Part shown: in pieces, positions 8,838-16,024 of the stretch
Layout: every line of letters starts with the position of its first letter
How positions within the stretch are numbered: position 1 is the stretch's first letter
Source: an uncultured Candidatus Melainabacteria bacterium
Lineage (GTDB): Bacteria; Cyanobacteriota; Vampirovibrionia; Gastranaerophilales; Gastranaerophilaceae
Assembly (NCBI GenBank): GCA_937895785.1
Contig: CALBKW010000023.1
Span: forward strand, 1 to 32,503
Direction: 5' to 3'
Length of the DNA stretch: 32,503 bases
Position numbers and translations under genes: made by a program
Notes under the pieces: generated by a model
The model's input: the letters and a program-made list of their open reading frames with translations, nothing else
Databases searched by the model: none
What the model was told of the DNA's origin: nothing

Positions 8838-9122
8838 TTATACCTTTTGGGCTAAAACTTCATCTCGGTATCGAATTAAACCTTTTGCTAATTGGTCTGG
8901 ACAACTTGTTCCCTTTGTTCCACATTCAATACCTTGTAATTTTTCGATTACATCATCAATTTTCATTCCTTTAATCAATGATTTTATACCTTGCAAATTT
9001 CCATTACATCCACCCAAAAAATTTGCATCTTGAATTACGTTATTTTCATCAATTGCAACTTGCATTAATTGACAACATGTACCATTTGTTTGAAATTCTA
9101 TTACTTTTACATTTTCTTTCAT
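8838..9122 (-). CDS. TSCPD-domain protein (TIGR03905-like)
   Basis: Small soluble protein of 94 aa matching the free-standing TSCPD family. TSCPD at residues 72-76 is the namesake motif, also found at the C-terminus of B12-dependent ribonucleotide reductases. FLGGCNGNLQGIKSLIKGM (about 36-53) and IECGTKGTSCPDQL are the conserved blocks. Cysteines at 16, 17, 39, 67 and 74 suggest metal or Fe-S binding; the biochemical role of the stand-alone proteins is not established as far as I know. The start at 9122 has AAAGGAC upstream. Its -10 candidate TAAAAT (9147-9152, minus strand) lies inside the 26-bp palindrome it shares with the divergent Cys-rich gene. Confidence 0.87.
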   Translation of the reverse strand: MKENVKVIEFQTNGTCCQLMQVAIDENNVIQDANFLGGCNGNLQGIKSLIKGMKIDDVIEKLQGIECGTKGTSCPDQLAKGLIRYRDEVLAQKV

Positions 9123-9142
9123 TTTTGTCCTTTCTACACGTA

Positions 9143-9168
9143 CGTAATTTTACGTACGTAAAATTACG
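9143..9168. promoter_or_regulatory. Perfect 26-bp palindrome, shared divergent operator candidate
   Basis: The two halves 9143-9155 and 9156-9168 are exact reverse complements; the centre is TTTTACGTACGTAAAA. TACGTA occurs at 9141, 9151 and 9155. The palindrome covers the TSCPD -10 (TAAAAT, minus strand, 9147-9152, with TTTAGA at 9170-9175 as -35) and reaches the -35 position of the divergent gene at 9200. One bound dimer could control both promoters. The cognate regulator is not encoded next to it. Confidence 0.65.
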
Positions 9169-9187
9169 GTCTAAAAGTTTTTTGTTG

Positions 9188-9193
9188 TACAAT
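9188..9193 (+). promoter_or_regulatory. -10 of a leaderless transcript
   Basis: TACAAT (within TGTACAAT) ends exactly 6 nt before ATG 9200, so the expected transcription start coincides with the start codon. No Shine-Dalgarno is present. Confidence 0.5.
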
Positions 9194-9199
9194 AATATT

Positions 9200-9661
9200 A
9201 TGAATAAACATGGTGAAAAAGCAAGGCGACTGTTCAGACAAGGGTTTTCATGCTCGCAAGCTGTAATAGGCGCGTATGCAGAGGACTTGGGACTTGATGC
9301 AGAAATGATGTTAAAATTATCTTCATCTTTTGGTGGAGGCATGGGCAGACTACGAGAGGTTTGTGGCACTGTTAGCGCAATGTTTATGATAGCAGGACTT
9401 CTAAAAGGCTATTCAGACCCAACAAATCCTGAACTAAAAAAGGCTCACTACACGCTTATACAAGATTTAGCAAGCAAATTCAGGGCTAAAAACGACTCCA
9501 TTATTTGCCGAGAGCTACTTCATCTCCTTGCAACCGAGAAAATATCACCCATTCCGACACCACGTACTGAAGAATACTACAAAGAACGCCCTTGCGCTAA
9601 ATTTGTAGTTGATGCTTGCGATATCATTGATGCGGAGCTACTTTCAGCCATTAAAGCATAA
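9200..9661 (+). CDS. C_GCAxxG_C_C family redox-type protein
   Basis: 153-aa protein of the family named for its spaced cysteines. FSCSQAVIGAYAEDLG (C18) and SSFGGGMGRLREVCGTVSA (residues 41-60, C55) are the diagnostic blocks; further cysteines are at 103, 132 and 140. Members are small cytosolic proteins of unknown biochemistry, often annotated as redox-active or metal-binding. The frame stays open back to 8978, but that extension overlaps the divergent TSCPD gene and its promoter. ATG 9200 is where the family alignment begins; it lacks a ribosome site and sits 6 nt after TACAAT, so the mRNA is probably leaderless. It is likely co-controlled with the divergent TSCPD gene through the palindrome at 9143-9168. 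Confidence 0.87.
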   Translation: MNKHGEKARRLFRQGFSCSQAVIGAYAEDLGLDAEMMLKLSSSFGGGMGRLREVCGTVSAMFMIAGLLKGYSDPTNPELKKAHYTLIQDLASKFRAKNDSIICRELLHLLATEKISPIPTPRTEEYYKERPCAKFVVDACDIIDAELLSAIKA

Positions 9662-9674
9662 CAAGTTTTACAAT

Positions 9675-9703
9675 TTGACAAAATAGCTCAAAATACCTAC
9701 AAT
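9675..9703 (+). promoter_or_regulatory. Promoter of TPR gene
   Basis: TTGACA at 9675-9680 and TACAAT at 9698-9703 with an ideal 17-bp spacer, 31 nt before ATG 9735. Confidence 0.7.
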
Positions 9704-9734
9704 AAAGTAAATAGGGAATAATAGGACAATCACA

Positions 9735-10796
9735 ATGCCTCTAAAAGCATCTGAAATAAAGGATTTAATCAAAAATAAGCAATTCGAGCTAGCACAACAA
9801 AAGCTTGAAAATGCAGATACGCTTGAATTATACCTTTTAAGAGGTGACCTAAAATATGAAATGGGTGATTTTGAAGGGGCAGAAAAGGATTTTTCAAAAG
9901 CCTTAGAGCTTGATAGCAATAACCTAAAAGCTTATAACAACAGAGGTAACTGTCTTGCAAACCTTGGTTTATACAATGAAGCCCTAAAAGACTACAATAA
10001 AGCAATTGAATTAGCCCCAAACTATTCAGAGGCTTACTTTAACAGAGGTTTAGTAAAATATAATCAAAGACACATAAAAGAGGCAATTGCAGACTATAAC
10101 AAAGCAATCGAACTAGACCCTGACAACTTTATGGCTTATAACAATCGCGGAAACGCGAAAACTTACTTGAAGGACTACAGCGATGCAATACAAGACTTTG
10201 ACAAGTCAATCGAGTTGTATTCATTCCACGACACTTATTTTAACCGCGCTGTAGCAAAAGAAAATATTGAAAACTATGAAGGCTCAATTGCAGACTACAA
10301 CAAGGCTATTGAACTAAATCCAAATGATTACCAAATGTATAAAAAAAGAGCTTTTTCTAAATACAAATTTGACGACTTTAAAGGCGCAATAGCCGATTAC
10401 CAAAAAGCTTTAGAATTAAATCCAACAGACTTTGAATCTATCATTAGTTTAGGTATATTACAACTTGAAATGGAGCAATATCAAGAAGCTTACAATACAC
10501 TTACATCAGCATGCAAGATTGATGCAGATTTTCCAGACATCTACCTTAACAGAACTATTGCAGAATGCGCTTTATGCAAGTTTGACGAAGCATTACAAGA
10601 TATAGAAAAACTTTTTGGTTTTAACAACATCTTCAAAAACGACTTTATCTCTTTATTCAATAAGCTTTCAGAGGTATTAGAAGACCTCTCTGATTCAGAA
10701 AAATCAAGTGAAAAGGCTGAAAATTTTGCAAAAAGACTTGATACTTACCGCTCAATCGTAAACGATATCGACTTCAGAAAAGAATTTAAAAAGTAA
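9735..10796 (+). CDS. TPR-repeat protein, 353 aa
   Basis: Soluble protein made mostly of tetratricopeptide repeats, a scaffold for protein-protein contacts. About eight 34-residue units run from about residue 30 to 300; clear copies contain KAYNNRGNCLANLGLYNEAL, YFNRGLVKYNQRHIKEAIAD and AYNNRGNAKTYLKDYSDAIQ, each followed by a KAIELxP-type turn. Such NRG-rich repeats are common in cyanobacterial TPR proteins. No signal peptide, enzyme domain or membrane helix is seen. The last 50 residues are helical and charged. AGGA lies about 9 nt before the ATG. It is a single-gene unit with a strong promoter; partner proteins cannot be deduced. DNA repetition among the repeats is degenerate, so recent duplication is unlikely. 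Confidence 0.88.
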   Translation: MPLKASEIKDLIKNKQFELAQQKLENADTLELYLLRGDLKYEMGDFEGAEKDFSKALELDSNNLKAYNNRGNCLANLGLYNEALKDYNKAIELAPNYSEAYFNRGLVKYNQRHIKEAIADYNKAIELDPDNFMAYNNRGNAKTYLKDYSDAIQDFDKSIELYSFHDTYFNRAVAKENIENYEGSIADYNKAIELNPNDYQMYKKRAFSKYKFDDFKGAIADYQKALELNPTDFESIISLGILQLEMEQYQEAYNTLTSACKIDADFPDIYLNRTIAECALCKFDEALQDIEKLFGFNNIFKNDFISLFNKLSEVLEDLSDSEKSSEKAENFAKRLDTYRSIVNDIDFRKEFKK

Positions 10797-10834
10797 AACC
10801 AGCCTCAGCCAGCCTTATACAACTAAAATAAGGC

Positions 10835-10891
10835 AAAAAAAAGGAAGTCTTTCGACCTCCGGTTGGAATTAAGAATATCTAGAAGTTGGTC
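10835..10891 (-). ncRNA. Candidate small RNA with intrinsic terminator (minus strand)
   Basis: On the minus strand GGAGGTC-GAAA-GACTTCC (10843-10860) forms a 7-bp stem with one G-T pair and a tetraloop, followed immediately by eight T residues: a textbook intrinsic terminator. No minus-strand gene precedes it. A TACAAT (minus, 10898-10903) would start an RNA near 10891, giving a transcript of about 57 nt. No good -35 is visible. It lies between the TPR gene and the regulator promoter. It could equally be a terminator for stray antisense transcription into the TPR gene. Confidence 0.3.
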
Positions 10892-10937
10892 TAGAATATT
10901 GTATATATTATTAAACATTAAATTCGTATATTTTTTT

Positions 10938-10960
10938 ATTACCCGACTGGGTAGTTTTTT
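10938..10960 (+). terminator. Short plus-strand terminator before the two-component operon
   Basis: ACCC-GACT-GGGT (10941-10952), extended by one T-A pair, followed by AGTTTTTT. Short stem but good U-tract; it would end transcripts coming through from the TPR gene just before the next promoter. Confidence 0.5.
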
Positions 10961-10969
10961 GAAATTTCT

Positions 10970-10998
10970 TTGACATAGCTTCATCCATCAAGTAAAAT
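10970..10998 (+). promoter_or_regulatory. Promoter of the two-component operon
   Basis: TTGACA at 10970-10975 and TAAAAT at 10993-10998, spacer exactly 17. Predicted start near 11005, 27 nt before ATG 11032. Confidence 0.7.
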
Positions 10999-11031
10999 TT
11001 ACTAATAGTTTAAAGATTAGGGCTTTATAAA

Positions 11032-11700
11032 ATGAATAGACCAATAAACATCTATATTGTAGAGGATTATGTGCTTTTCAGACTTTCACTTGTTAGTGGT
11101 TTTTCTGGAAATGATAACATCAATGTTTTAAATGCATTTGCTACAGCAGAAGAATGTATTGAAGCAATGGAAACATGCCCTGCAGATGTAATATTAATGG
11201 ATTTGGGATTACCCCAAATGAATGGAATTGAAGCAACAAAAATTCTACATGAAAAGTTCCCAAATACATATATCATTGAGTTAACTTCACATGACTGTGA
11301 AAATGAAATGCTTGCATGTATCGCATCTGGAGCTAGAGGATATGTTCTTAAAGACACATCAAATCAACAACTTGCAAAAATCATCAAAGCAGTTTCGACT
11401 GGAGCATTTTATTTTGATCCCAATTTAGAGCAAATACCATTGTCTGAAATTCCGAAACCTAATTCGACAAACTTTGACAATTTATATTCATTTGATAACA
11501 TAAAAGAGAAGTTGTCATCAAGAGAACTAGAGGTTTTTAAACTAGTTGCCCAAGGAAGAACTAACCCTGAAATAGCTGGAGAACTGTTTATCAGTTTAAA
11601 CACAGCAAAGGCACATGTTGGCAATATTTTAACTAAACTAGGTGTATCGGACAGAACACAAATAGCCGTTTTAGCATATAAAGCAAAAATTATAAAATGA
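11032..11700 (+). CDS. NarL/FixJ-type response regulator
   Basis: 222-aa two-component response regulator. Receiver domain, residues 5-125: acidic pair E11/D12, phospho-acceptor D57 in ILMDLGLPQMNG, T85/S86 switch residue region and K107 in GYVLKD. LuxR-type helix-turn-helix, residues 160-216: LSSRELEVFKLVAQGRTNPEIAGELFISLNTAKAHVGNILTKLGV (split here as the standard GerE block), so it binds DNA as a dimer when phosphorylated. Its ATGA overlap with the histidine kinase (stop TGA at 11698-11700, next ATG at 11697) shows translational coupling. No Shine-Dalgarno is obvious at ATG 11032 (GGGC 9 nt before). Target genes are unknown; galE directly downstream has its own -10 and is not clearly part of the regulon. 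Confidence 0.9.
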   Translation: MNRPINIYIVEDYVLFRLSLVSGFSGNDNINVLNAFATAEECIEAMETCPADVILMDLGLPQMNGIEATKILHEKFPNTYIIELTSHDCENEMLACIASGARGYVLKDTSNQQLAKIIKAVSTGAFYFDPNLEQIPLSEIPKPNSTNFDNLYSFDNIKEKLSSRELEVFKLVAQGRTNPEIAGELFISLNTAKAHVGNILTKLGVSDRTQIAVLAYKAKIIK

Positions 11701-13034
11701 CACAAAGCGAAAAAAATTTATCATATAAAAATAAGACCAAAACATTTAAATACATAAATGTTTCAACCATTCTTTTGGGTGTAATCATTACCGTCGTGCT
11801 ACTTGGAATTTTTACCCCAATCATTGAACTTGGAGTTGAAGAAGGTATTATCATTATAATATCGTCAATCCTTCTATACCTGCTTTATTTAAGTACACTT
11901 AACTCCAATCTATTTAAGCTTAAGTTCCAGTACCTCCAAAGTTATATGAATGAACTAAAAACAAACACTCCTGACCTTGTTTACTTAAAGAATTTAAAAT
12001 CAGAAATTGTCGACTGCAACAAAGCATTTTTAAATTTTTTCGGACTACAACAAGAAAATGTTTATGGCAATAATTTCTTTTATCTCTTTAAAGAAGAAGA
12101 AAAGAATGAAATTTTAGAATTTGAAAAAATTGCTCTAACAACTCAAAAATCTGTTCAATTTAATATCCACTTAAAAGATAAAAATAATAAAGAGCAAACT
12201 TTTCAGGTTTTAAAAACCCCTATGACGGACAAATCAAATACGATTATCGGAACACTAAACATTTGCAGAAATATAACTCAACAAGAAGAAAACTATAGCA
12301 CCAAAAGGAATTTTGTTGAGACATTAGCACACGACATAAAAAACCCGATTGTCGCACAAAGTAAAATATTAGAATTTTTACTTGAGGAGAAAATAGGAGA
12401 ATTAAATTCTGACCAAAAAGATTTAATAAAGCATATTATAAGTTCTAATCAGTTTGCACTTGAAATGGTTACATCAATGCTTGCATCTTATAGATTCAGC
12501 GATGAAAATTACAGACTAAAATTTATAACTTTTGATTTAAAAAAAATGGTTCAGGAATGCATAAATCAGCTTGAAATAACAGCTTACAACAAAAGTTTAA
12601 AAATAAACTTTAATGCGGACAATTTCAACGAACCAACAGTTTTTTATGATCAAATTGTCTTACAAAGACTTGTAACAAACCTTTTATTTAACGCAATTAC
12701 CTATAGTCACGAAAAAGGTGATATAAACATTTTTCTAAAATCGGATCAAGATTTTATTGAATTTACACTTGAAAACACTGCGATAAAAAGTAGTTTAACA
12801 AAAGATAATATTAAGCATATTTTTGACAAATATTACATTGGAACAAACAAATATAAACAAGTTGGCTCTGGCATAGGCTTGTTTTTAGCTAAAACTATTG
12901 TCGAAAACTTAAACGGTACACTAATTTATGATGTTACAAACAAAGATGATCACTTAGATATTTACAAGTTTGGATTTTCAATTAAATTGCACAACCAAGA
13001 GCTTGACGGAAAAGACTTTAAATTTCAGGATTAA
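11697..13034 (+). CDS. PAS-containing membrane histidine kinase
   Basis: 445-aa sensor kinase, partner of the regulator it overlaps by 4 nt. Two TM helices at about residues 20-40 and 48-68 with almost no external loop, so it probably senses something in the membrane or cytoplasm. PAS domain about 85-195 (DLVYLKNLKSEIVDCNKAFLNFFGL). HisKA dimerisation domain with H212 in ETLAHDIKNPI. HATPase domain from about 315: N-box LVTNLLFNAITYSH, F-box IFDKYYIG, G-box GSGIGLFLAKTIVENLNG. The D-box, normally DNGxG, reads ENTAI (359-363) and is degenerate. HisKA kinases usually pair with OmpR-type regulators, so the NarL-type partner is unusual. Catalytic activity is plausible but not assured given the D-box. 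Confidence 0.87.
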   Translation: MTQSEKNLSYKNKTKTFKYINVSTILLGVIITVVLLGIFTPIIELGVEEGIIIIISSILLYLLYLSTLNSNLFKLKFQYLQSYMNELKTNTPDLVYLKNLKSEIVDCNKAFLNFFGLQQENVYGNNFFYLFKEEEKNEILEFEKIALTTQKSVQFNIHLKDKNNKEQTFQVLKTPMTDKSNTIIGTLNICRNITQQEENYSTKRNFVETLAHDIKNPIVAQSKILEFLLEEKIGELNSDQKDLIKHIISSNQFALEMVTSMLASYRFSDENYRLKFITFDLKKMVQECINQLEITAYNKSLKINFNADNFNEPTVFYDQIVLQRLVTNLLFNAITYSHEKGDINIFLKSDQDFIEFTLENTAIKSSLTKDNIKHIFDKYYIGTNKYKQVGSGIGLFLAKTIVENLNGTLIYDVTNKDDHLDIYKFGFSIKLHNQELDGKDFKFQD

Positions 13035-13038
13035 GATG

Positions 13039-13044
13039 TATAAT
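13039..13044 (+). promoter_or_regulatory. -10 element of galE
   Basis: Perfect TATAAT (in TGTATAAT) just after the kinase stop, 38 nt before ATG 13083. A -35 would fall inside the kinase coding end; none is convincing. Confidence 0.45.
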
Positions 13045-13082
13045 TAAATAGTTACGCAACAATAAAATAGGAAGTATACTAA

Positions 13083-14084
13083 ATGATTTTAATTACAGGC
13101 GCGGCTGGTTATATTGGTAGCCACACAGCAATTAACTTTTTAAATAATGGTTATGATGTTGTTGTCTTTGATAATTTGGCGACAGGACATATTGAAACAA
13201 TTAATGCTCTAAAGAAAATTGGAAACATTAAATTTATACAAGGCGACTTGCGCAATATTGAAGACATCGACAAAGTTTTTGAGCAATACAATATTGAAAC
13301 TGTAATCCACTTTGCAGCGTTTTCTCTTGTTGGAGAAAGTGTTACAGACCCAGCAAAATATTACAGAAACAATGTTTATGGCACAATGAATTTACTTGAC
13401 AGTATGGTAAAACATAATGTTAAAAAGATTGTGTTCTCATCAACTTGTGCAACTTATGGAGAACCTCAATATACTCCAATTGATGAAAAACACCCTCAAA
13501 ATCCAATAAATCCTTATGGAAATACAAAACTTTGCGTTGAAATGATGATGAAGGATTATGATAAAGCATACGGGTTAAAGTCAATTCGCTTAAGATACTT
13601 TAATGTTGCAGGTTGTGATGAACAAAGTAGAGTTGGTGAATGGCATGATCCTGAAAGCCACTTGATTCCAAACATTTTAAAGTCTACTTTCGGCGCAGGA
13701 AAAGTATTTAAAATTTTTGGCAATGATTACGACACTCCTGACGGAACATGTATTCGCGATTACGTTAACGTGGAAGACCTTGCTGAAGCTCATAGATTAG
13801 CATATTTGTATTTAAAAGAAAACAACCAATCAGATTTCTTTAACCTTGGAACAGAACAAGGTGACAGCGTAAAAGAAGTATTTGACACTTGCGAAGAAGT
13901 TTTAAATCAAAAAATTAACGTTGAAGTTGTAGAACGTCGTGAAGGTGATCCAGCAAAACTTTATGCTAATGCAAATAAAGCAAAAGAAAACTTGAAATGG
14001 CACCCAATAAGAACATTAAAAGACAGTATTAAAACTGCTTATAACTGGGAATTAAATCTTGAAAACTTTAAGGTAGGTAAATAA
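13083..14084 (+). CDS. galE: UDP-glucose 4-epimerase
   Basis: Extended short-chain dehydrogenase/reductase that interconverts UDP-glucose and UDP-galactose, feeding galactose use and surface polysaccharide synthesis. Residues 1-12 carry the NAD-binding GAAGYIGSH motif. The catalytic set is S119-S120-T121 in FSSTCATYGEP and Y145xxxK149 in NPYGNTK. RYFNVAGCDEQSRVGEWHDPESHLIP is the sugar-nucleotide block typical of bacterial GalE, and DGTCIRDYVNVEDLAEAH follows. At 333 aa it has the usual length. AGGA lies about 10 nt before the ATG. The stop overlaps the ATG of the next small membrane gene by one base (TAATG), so the two are co-translated. Some family members also use N-acetylated sugars; that cannot be decided here. 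Confidence 0.93.
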   Translation: MILITGAAGYIGSHTAINFLNNGYDVVVFDNLATGHIETINALKKIGNIKFIQGDLRNIEDIDKVFEQYNIETVIHFAAFSLVGESVTDPAKYYRNNVYGTMNLLDSMVKHNVKKIVFSSTCATYGEPQYTPIDEKHPQNPINPYGNTKLCVEMMMKDYDKAYGLKSIRLRYFNVAGCDEQSRVGEWHDPESHLIPNILKSTFGAGKVFKIFGNDYDTPDGTCIRDYVNVEDLAEAHRLAYLYLKENNQSDFFNLGTEQGDSVKEVFDTCEEVLNQKINVEVVERREGDPAKLYANANKAKENLKWHPIRTLKDSIKTAYNWELNLENFKVGK

Positions 14085-14314
14085 TGTCTACAGCAATCAC
14101 AGTTTCAGTTTCGTTAGTTTTTGTGCTAATTGCAATACTTATAAGATACTCTTTTGTACAAAAACCACTTGAAAAACCTAATGCAAGCTGGGTTAGTTTT
14201 ATCCTTGCTGTAATTGGTACAACCATTTGTACGCTTATTGCAGGTGAGCCACAAGGTACTGTGCTTACAGGTTTTGTAACAATGTTATTGAGTTACAACA
14301 TTCTTTGCAGATAA
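14084..14314 (+). CDS. Small membrane protein coupled to galE
   Basis: Unrecognised 76-aa protein with probably three hydrophobic segments: about residues 3-22 (ITVSVSLVFVLIAILI), 36-53 (SWVSFILAVIGTTICTLIAG) and 56-75 (GTVLTGFVTMLLSYNIL). A short cytoplasmic-type loop FVQKPLEKPN separates the first two. Its ATG shares one base with the galE stop codon, so expression depends on galE. Nothing in it indicates a reaction. It may be an accessory for envelope sugar metabolism, but that rests only on position. It is ended by a 15-bp GC-rich hairpin. Confidence 0.75.
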   Translation: MSTAITVSVSLVFVLIAILIRYSFVQKPLEKPNASWVSFILAVIGTTICTLIAGEPQGTVLTGFVTMLLSYNILCR

Positions 14315-14324
14315 AAAAGTATTT

Positions 14325-14355
14325 AAAGCGCCGTGCGCAATGCGCACGGCGCTTT
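14325..14355 (+). terminator. Terminator of the galE unit
   Basis: Perfect 15-bp repeat (14325-14339 with 14341-14355) around a single central base, core GCGCCGTGCGC. Followed by TTTTCTATT counting the stem edge, so it should work as an intrinsic terminator on the plus strand. Confidence 0.8.
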
Positions 14356-14365
14356 TCTATTAGTA

Positions 14366-14395
14366 TTGTAAAACTTAATCAGTTTATTGTATAAT
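14366..14395 (+). promoter_or_regulatory. Promoter of zinc-ribbon gene
   Basis: TTGTAA at 14366-14371 and TATAAT at 14390-14395 (spacer 18), again inside TGTATAAT. AAGGAG at 14409-14414 gives a short leader. Confidence 0.55.
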
Positions 14396-14421
14396 GGTAA
14401 TCATAGACAAGGAGTATCGTC

Positions 14422-14940
14422 ATGGCAGATTCAAACGAAATTTTAACATGTCCCGCTTGTGGGGAAAAAATGGAAAAAATCTTTATAGAAAGAGCTCATT
14501 GCAATATTGATGTTTGCACAAATGGTTGTGGCGGAATATTCTTTGACAATAGAGAATTTAAAAATTTTGATGAAAAAACTGAATCAATTGATGAAATTCA
14601 AAAAGTACTTGAAGGCAAAACATTTAAACCTGTTGATGAAACATACAAAAGAATTTGTCCAGCTTGTGGGATGAAAATGGTTAAAAATTCAACAAGTTTA
14701 AAAGGTGAAATTATTATTGATGAGTGCTACCGTTGCGGTGGTAAATTCTTAGATTACAAAGAATTAGATAAAATTAGAAACGAATTCCCAAATGAGGAAG
14801 CTCGTTCTCAAGCAGTTGTGGACTACCTTAAGAAAAATATGGGGTCTGAATTTGACGAAATGCATGCATACAAAGAAATGACAGCAAGAACACCTCAACA
14901 ACAAGGACTTTTCAATAATATAATTAAAAAGTTTTTCTAA
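14422..14940 (+). CDS. Double TFIIB-type zinc-ribbon protein
   Basis: 172-aa protein with two zf-TFIIB (COG3809-like) modules. Module 1, residues 9-50: CPACGEKMEKIFIERAHCN, then CTNGCGGIFFDNREF. Module 2, residues 78-115: CPACGMKMVKNSTS, then IIDECYRCGGKFLDYKEL. Each offers a CxxC plus a second Cys pair for one zinc ion. The second half of each module (GGxFxDxxEL) is the family hallmark. The last 55 residues are helical and charged. The function of these stand-alone ribbons is unknown; nucleic-acid or protein binding is a guess. Its 3' end overlaps the convergent aminotransferase gene by 17 bp, with no terminator between them. Confidence 0.85.
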   Translation: MADSNEILTCPACGEKMEKIFIERAHCNIDVCTNGCGGIFFDNREFKNFDEKTESIDEIQKVLEGKTFKPVDETYKRICPACGMKMVKNSTSLKGEIIIDECYRCGGKFLDYKELDKIRNEFPNEEARSQAVVDYLKKNMGSEFDEMHAYKEMTARTPQQQGLFNNIIKKFF

Positions 14941-16024
14941 CCCAATCGGATATTAAGTTTAAACCTTCTTGCAAAATTTTGCTATCCATCGCATAACCAA
15001 TTCGGAAAAATTTTTGTTTCATATCAAAACAACTTGAAGGAATAGTTAAAACTCCCGTTTCATCAAATAATTCTGCGCAAAATTTTTCTGATGTTAAGTT
15101 ATAATCAAAACTTACGCTTGCAATAGTTCCGGAATTTGGCTCAATCCAAGAAAAATGAGGATTTGTATTTATAAAATCTGACAACATTTTTTTATTTTCT
15201 AATATTATTTTTAAGTTTCTATCAACGATTTTTTCGTGATGTTCTAATGCTATACTAGCAACATAATCATCTAAAGCACTGATGCTGATTGTGTTATACT
15301 CACGATTAGAATTAATTTGTTCAATTATATTTGAACTTGCAACTATCCAGCCAAGACGAATGCCTGCCAATGAATATGTTTTTGACAAACTTCCAGACAC
15401 AATTGCTTTATCATAAAAATCTATTGCTGATTTGGAATAAGCATTTCCACTATGACTTAAACCTCTATATACTTCATCCACAAAAAGATACGCACCTACA
15501 CCTTTAGCTACCTCTATAACATCTACCAAATCAAAGTTCATGCCTGTTGGATTGTTAGGGTTAGTTACACAAATCAATTTTGTATCCTCGCCAACAATCG
15601 CTTTAAACTTTTTGATATCAAGTGTCCAATCTTCGTTTAAGAAAAACAACTCAATATTAGCACCAAACATTTTTGGCAAGGTATACATTTGTTGATAACA
15701 AGGACATAAACAAACAACCTTATCGCCTTTGTTTACAAGCGTTTGAAGAACCAAATAATTAGCACCAATTCCGCCTAAAGTAACCGTAACATTGCCTAAA
15801 TTTACGCTTTCATACAAGTTACAAATCGCCTGTTTTAATCTTTTCGTTCCGTGAAGTTGTCCATAATTTAATGAAATTTCAGACATTTCAGAAAAATCTT
15901 CACCCGTAATTTGCGTTAATTCCTTCAAAGATAGAGCTCTAGGGCAAGTTGCTGACAAGTCATATTTTGTCCTACATTCTCGTGAATTAATCCATTTTTC
16001 AAGTTTAAAATCTTCAATAAGCAC
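14924..16024 (-). CDS. Class I/II PLP aminotransferase
   Basis: 366-aa fold-type I aminotransferase. PLP lysine K215 in SGSLSKTYSLAGIRLGW; N157 in NPNNPTG and D183/Y186 in FVDEVYRG hold the cofactor; R341 in FFRIGYA is the carboxylate-binding arginine. The N-terminus is short compared with AspC/AspB. The start is a GTG at 16024 that shares its G with the upstream ABC-F stop (TAGTG), so the two genes are translationally coupled. The amino donor/acceptor pair cannot be deduced; some relatives sit in amino-acid-derived natural-product pathways, but no such cluster is present. It is the second gene of the ABC-F unit and its 3' end overlaps the convergent zinc-ribbon gene. Confidence 0.87.
   Translation of the reverse strand: MLIEDFKLEKWINSRECRTKYDLSATCPRALSLKELTQITGEDFSEMSEISLNYGQLHGTKRLKQAICNLYESVNLGNVTVTLGGIGANYLVLQTLVNKGDKVVCLCPCYQQMYTLPKMFGANIELFFLNEDWTLDIKKFKAIVGEDTKLICVTNPNNPTGMNFDLVDVIEVAKGVGAYLFVDEVYRGLSHSGNAYSKSAIDFYDKAIVSGSLSKTYSLAGIRLGWIVASSNIIEQINSNREYNTISISALDDYVASIALEHHEKIVDRNLKIILENKKMLSDFINTNPHFSWIEPNSGTIASVSFDYNLTSEKFCAELFDETGVLTIPSSCFDMKQKFFRIGYAMDSKILQEGLNLISDWVRKTF

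Noticed and set aside
8978..9199. Long N-terminal extension of the C_GCAxxG_C_C protein
   Set aside because: It is antisense to the TSCPD gene and crosses the palindrome and promoter; family similarity begins at ATG 9200.
9735..10796. DNA tandem repeats or CRISPR in the TPR gene
   Set aside because: The repetition is at protein level with degenerate DNA; there are no constant repeats with unique spacers.
10812..10834. Inverted repeat GCCTTAT/ATAAGGC after the TPR gene as a terminator
   Set aside because: The run that follows on the plus strand is A, not T, and the minus-strand side has no T-run after the stem.
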